23,038 nucleotides of DNA from the NCBI GenBank assembly GCA_036491015.1, contig DASXCV010000409.1, positions 1 to 23,038 of the forward strand, in the 5' to 3' direction. This document shows positions 21,723-23,038 of this stretch, piece by piece (positions within the stretch are counted from its first letter, which is position 1; every line of letters starts with the position of its first letter). Below the pieces are notes generated by a model that worked only from the letters and a program-made list of their open reading frames with translations, had not been told where the DNA came from and did no database searches. This DNA is from JAICJR01 sp036491015 (lineage in GTDB: Bacteria > Actinomycetota > Thermoleophilia > Solirubrobacterales > Thermoleophilaceae). The position numbers and the translations under genes are program-made.

Positions 21723-22619
21723 ATGCGAATCGATCACCTACTAGAACACCAGCGCCCGGTCTTCAGCTTCGAGTTCTTCCCTCCGCAAACGGATGAGGGG
21801 ATGGAGACGCTCAAGCGCGCGCTTTGGGACCTGAAGGACGACGAGCCGGGCTACGCGTCCGTGACCTACGGCGCCGCCGGCACCACGCGCGACCGCACGG
21901 TCGAGATCACCAAGTGGATCAAGCGCGAGCTGGGCATCGAGGCGATGGCGCACCTGAGCTGCGTGGGCGAGCCGGTGGAGCGGCTGCGCGAGATCCTCGA
22001 CGGGATCCAGGCCGCGGGCATCGAGAACGTGCTCGCCCTGCGCGGTGACCCGCCGCGCGGCGAGACCGAGTGGAAGCCCCACCCCGGCGGCCTCCACTAC
22101 TCCACCGAGCTGGCCAAGCTGATCTCCGACAACTACGACTTCTCGATTGGCGCGGCGTGCTTCCCGGAGGTCCACCCGGAGGCGCCGGACATGGCGCACG
22201 ACATCAAGTTCCTGAAGGAGAAGGTGGCGGCCGGCGTCGGCTTTCTGATCACGCAGCTCTTCTACGACAACGAGCTGTACTTCAGCTTCGTCGAGGAGGC
22301 ACGGGCGGCCGGCATCACCGTGCCGATCATCCCGGGGATCATGCCGGTGACGAACTTCAGCCAGATCAAGCGCATCACGGAGATGTGCAAGGCCACGCTG
22401 CCGGAGCCGTTCGAGCGCGAGCTGGCCGAGCGCGCGGACGACCCCGAGGCCGTCACGGAGCTGGGCGTGGCGTACGCGGCGCTGCAGTGCGCCGACCTGC
22501 TGGCGCGCGGCGCGCCGGGCATCCACTTCTACACGCTCAACCGCTCGCCGGCCACGCGCGCGATCCTCGCGGCGCTGCGCGGCGCGCACCCCTGGGACCG
22601 GGTGGCCGAGCCGGTCTAG
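21723..22619 (+). CDS. metF: Methylenetetrahydrofolate reductase
   Basis: 298 residues, the normal size for bacterial MetF. It reduces 5,10-methylene-THF to 5-methyl-THF for methionine synthesis. FSFEFFPPQTDEGMETL carries the catalytic Glu17 (Glu28 in E. coli), VTYGAAGTTRDRTVE the FAD-site loop, and NVLALRGDPP Asp109 (Asp120 in E. coli). GVGFLITQLFYDNELYFSFVEEARAAGI and PIIPGIMPVTNFSQIKRITEMC complete the barrel. GIHFYTLNRSPATRAI is the C-terminal signature. It shares the folate pool with the GcvT-type enzyme at 12999-15467 but is in a separate unit. It begins 19 bases after the preceding gene; no Shine-Dalgarno is obvious. Confidence 0.96.
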   Translation: MRIDHLLEHQRPVFSFEFFPPQTDEGMETLKRALWDLKDDEPGYASVTYGAAGTTRDRTVEITKWIKRELGIEAMAHLSCVGEPVERLREILDGIQAAGIENVLALRGDPPRGETEWKPHPGGLHYSTELAKLISDNYDFSIGAACFPEVHPEAPDMAHDIKFLKEKVAAGVGFLITQLFYDNELYFSFVEEARAAGITVPIIPGIMPVTNFSQIKRITEMCKATLPEPFERELAERADDPEAVTELGVAYAALQCADLLARGAPGIHFYTLNRSPATRAILAALRGAHPWDRVAEPV

Positions 22620-22622
22620 GCT
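22617..22622 (+). promoter_or_regulatory. -10-like box overlapping the metF stop
   Basis: TAGGCT is followed by seven bases and the GTG at 22630, the same arrangement as the other leaderless starts in this window. The box includes the metF TAG stop. Confidence 0.35.
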
Positions 22623-22629
22623 TGCGGCC

Positions 22630-22812
22630 GTGGCTTCGCTGAAGCTCGGTCTCTTCGTCAACCCGTCGGCCGACGCCTACCGCGACACGCTGGCGGGACT
22701 GACCGAGCGGCTGGGTCTCGGCGCGATCATCCTGCCGGGGCAGAGCGTCGAGCAGGTGGAGCGGCTCGTGGCCGAGGTCGTGCCCGGGGCTCCGGGCGGC
22801 CGCCGGCGGCTA
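22630..22812 (+). pseudogene. Possible gutted LLM-class flavin-dependent oxidoreductase relic
   Basis: From the GTG the frame reads KLGLFVNPSADAYRDTL, like the first strand and loop of luciferase-like (LLM, often F420-dependent) oxidoreductases. It then jumps within a few residues to LAGLTERLGLGAIILPGQSVEQVERLVAEVVPGAP, which resembles the last strand and helix of the same family (LGxxxFIL...QVERFAxEVxPAV). About 250 residues of barrel expected between them are missing, so I read it as an internal in-frame deletion. The frame has no stop and runs on antisense to the MBL-fold gene to the window edge; 22812 is an arbitrary end where the intergenic part finishes. The match is by eye and could be chance. 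Confidence 0.35.
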
Positions 22813-23038
22813 GGCCGCCAGCCAGCGCTCAGGCTCGTCGTCGACCTTCCGCACTTCGCCGAGCTTCTCGAGGTGGCGCAGGTAGCAGAGCGTCTCGGAC
22901 AGGCCCCAGTTGACCATCATCGGGGTCAGCTCCGCATCCGTGTCGAGCAGGGACGGGACGATCTCGAACGGCGTGCGCTTCTCCTCCGCGATCGCCACCC
23001 GCACGCGCTCGATGCGCTCCGCCACCGCCTTGCGGTTG
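22810..23038 (-). CDS. C-terminal part of an MBL-fold metallo-hydrolase (5' end missing)
   Basis: The frame enters from the right edge and ends at TAG (22812-22810). The roughly 75 visible residues (NRKAVAERIERVRVAIAEEKRTPFEIVP, then SETLCYLRHLEKLGEVRKVDDEPERWLAA) match the winged-helix tail (BLACT_WH) that follows the metallo-beta-lactamase domain in LACTB2-like hydrolases: a helix with HxxRxxR-type spacing, T-x-x-E-I-V, then E-T-L-x-x-L-x-x-L-x-x-x-G-x-V. The zinc-binding HxHxDH domain lies outside the window. An internal Met would give a 71-residue version, but the frame is open beyond it, so this is a partial gene. Confidence 0.75.
   Translation of the reverse strand, partial: NRKAVAERIERVRVAIAEEKRTPFEIVPSLLDTDAELTPMMVNWGLSETLCYLRHLEKLGEVRKVDDEPERWLAA

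Noticed and set aside
1..23038. tRNA, rRNA or riboswitch genes
   Set aside because: No cloverleaf-like or conserved RNA element was recognised in the short intergenic gaps; an Infernal or tRNAscan search would be decisive.

Overview
The window is GC-rich (by eye around 70%, estimated and not computed) bacterial chromosome with tightly packed genes and strong G/C third-position bias. Starts are a mix of Shine-Dalgarno starts and apparently leaderless starts, in which a TANNNT box ends 6-7 nt before the start codon. Together with the gene content this suggests an actinobacterium, most likely class Thermoleophilia (Solirubrobacterales). That placement is inference from style and family resemblance; no rRNA or ribosomal marker is present. 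I see no tRNA, rRNA, CRISPR array, prophage or intact insertion sequence.

Layout. (1) 1-1957, minus: secreted cupredoxin-like protein, Fpg/Nei DNA glycosylase, Bcp-type peroxiredoxin (3' end outside the window). (2) 2024-3705, plus: APH-type kinase overlapping a HAD phosphatase, the same pair of domains that is fused in animal ACAD10. (3) 3706-4006: a gene-poor gap with an AT-rich, repeat-dense island. (4) 4007-9727, minus: OsmC peroxiredoxin, aldehyde dehydrogenase, a secreted protein of unknown function, cyclophilin, DEAD-box RNA helicase, quinone oxidoreductase. (5) 9822-16415, plus: an apparent five-gene operon of ACT-like APC permease, HutC-type GntR regulator, choline-kinase-like kinase, dimethylglycine/sarcosine-dehydrogenase-like FAD-GcvT protein and PfkB kinase, behind a clear sigma70-type promoter with a HutC/DasR-like operator at the predicted transcription start. 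(6) 16464-18411, plus: two small membrane proteins and citrate synthase. (7) 18412-18492: heptanucleotide tandem repeats and a G-quadruplex-like tract between convergent genes. (8) 18493-19341, minus: 3-hydroxyacyl-CoA dehydrogenase. (9) 19405-22619, plus: moaA with a coupled small gene, an SRPBCC protein, a 98-residue conserved-looking protein and a MetF-type methylenetetrahydrofolate reductase, with a small minus-strand membrane protein at 20731-20916. (10) 22630-23038: a probable gutted relic of an LLM-class flavin oxidoreductase facing the C-terminal part of an MBL-fold hydrolase.

How the genes may work together. The best candidate for an under-described system is the 9756-16415 operon. 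A methylated amino compound would be imported by the permease, sensed by the HutC regulator, possibly phosphorylated, and oxidatively demethylated by the FAD-GcvT enzyme with transfer of the one-carbon unit to tetrahydrofolate. MetF later in the window draws on the same folate pool but is a separate transcription unit. The remaining genes are mostly housekeeping: oxidative defence, DNA repair, RNA and protein folding, TCA cycle, fatty-acid metabolism and molybdopterin synthesis.
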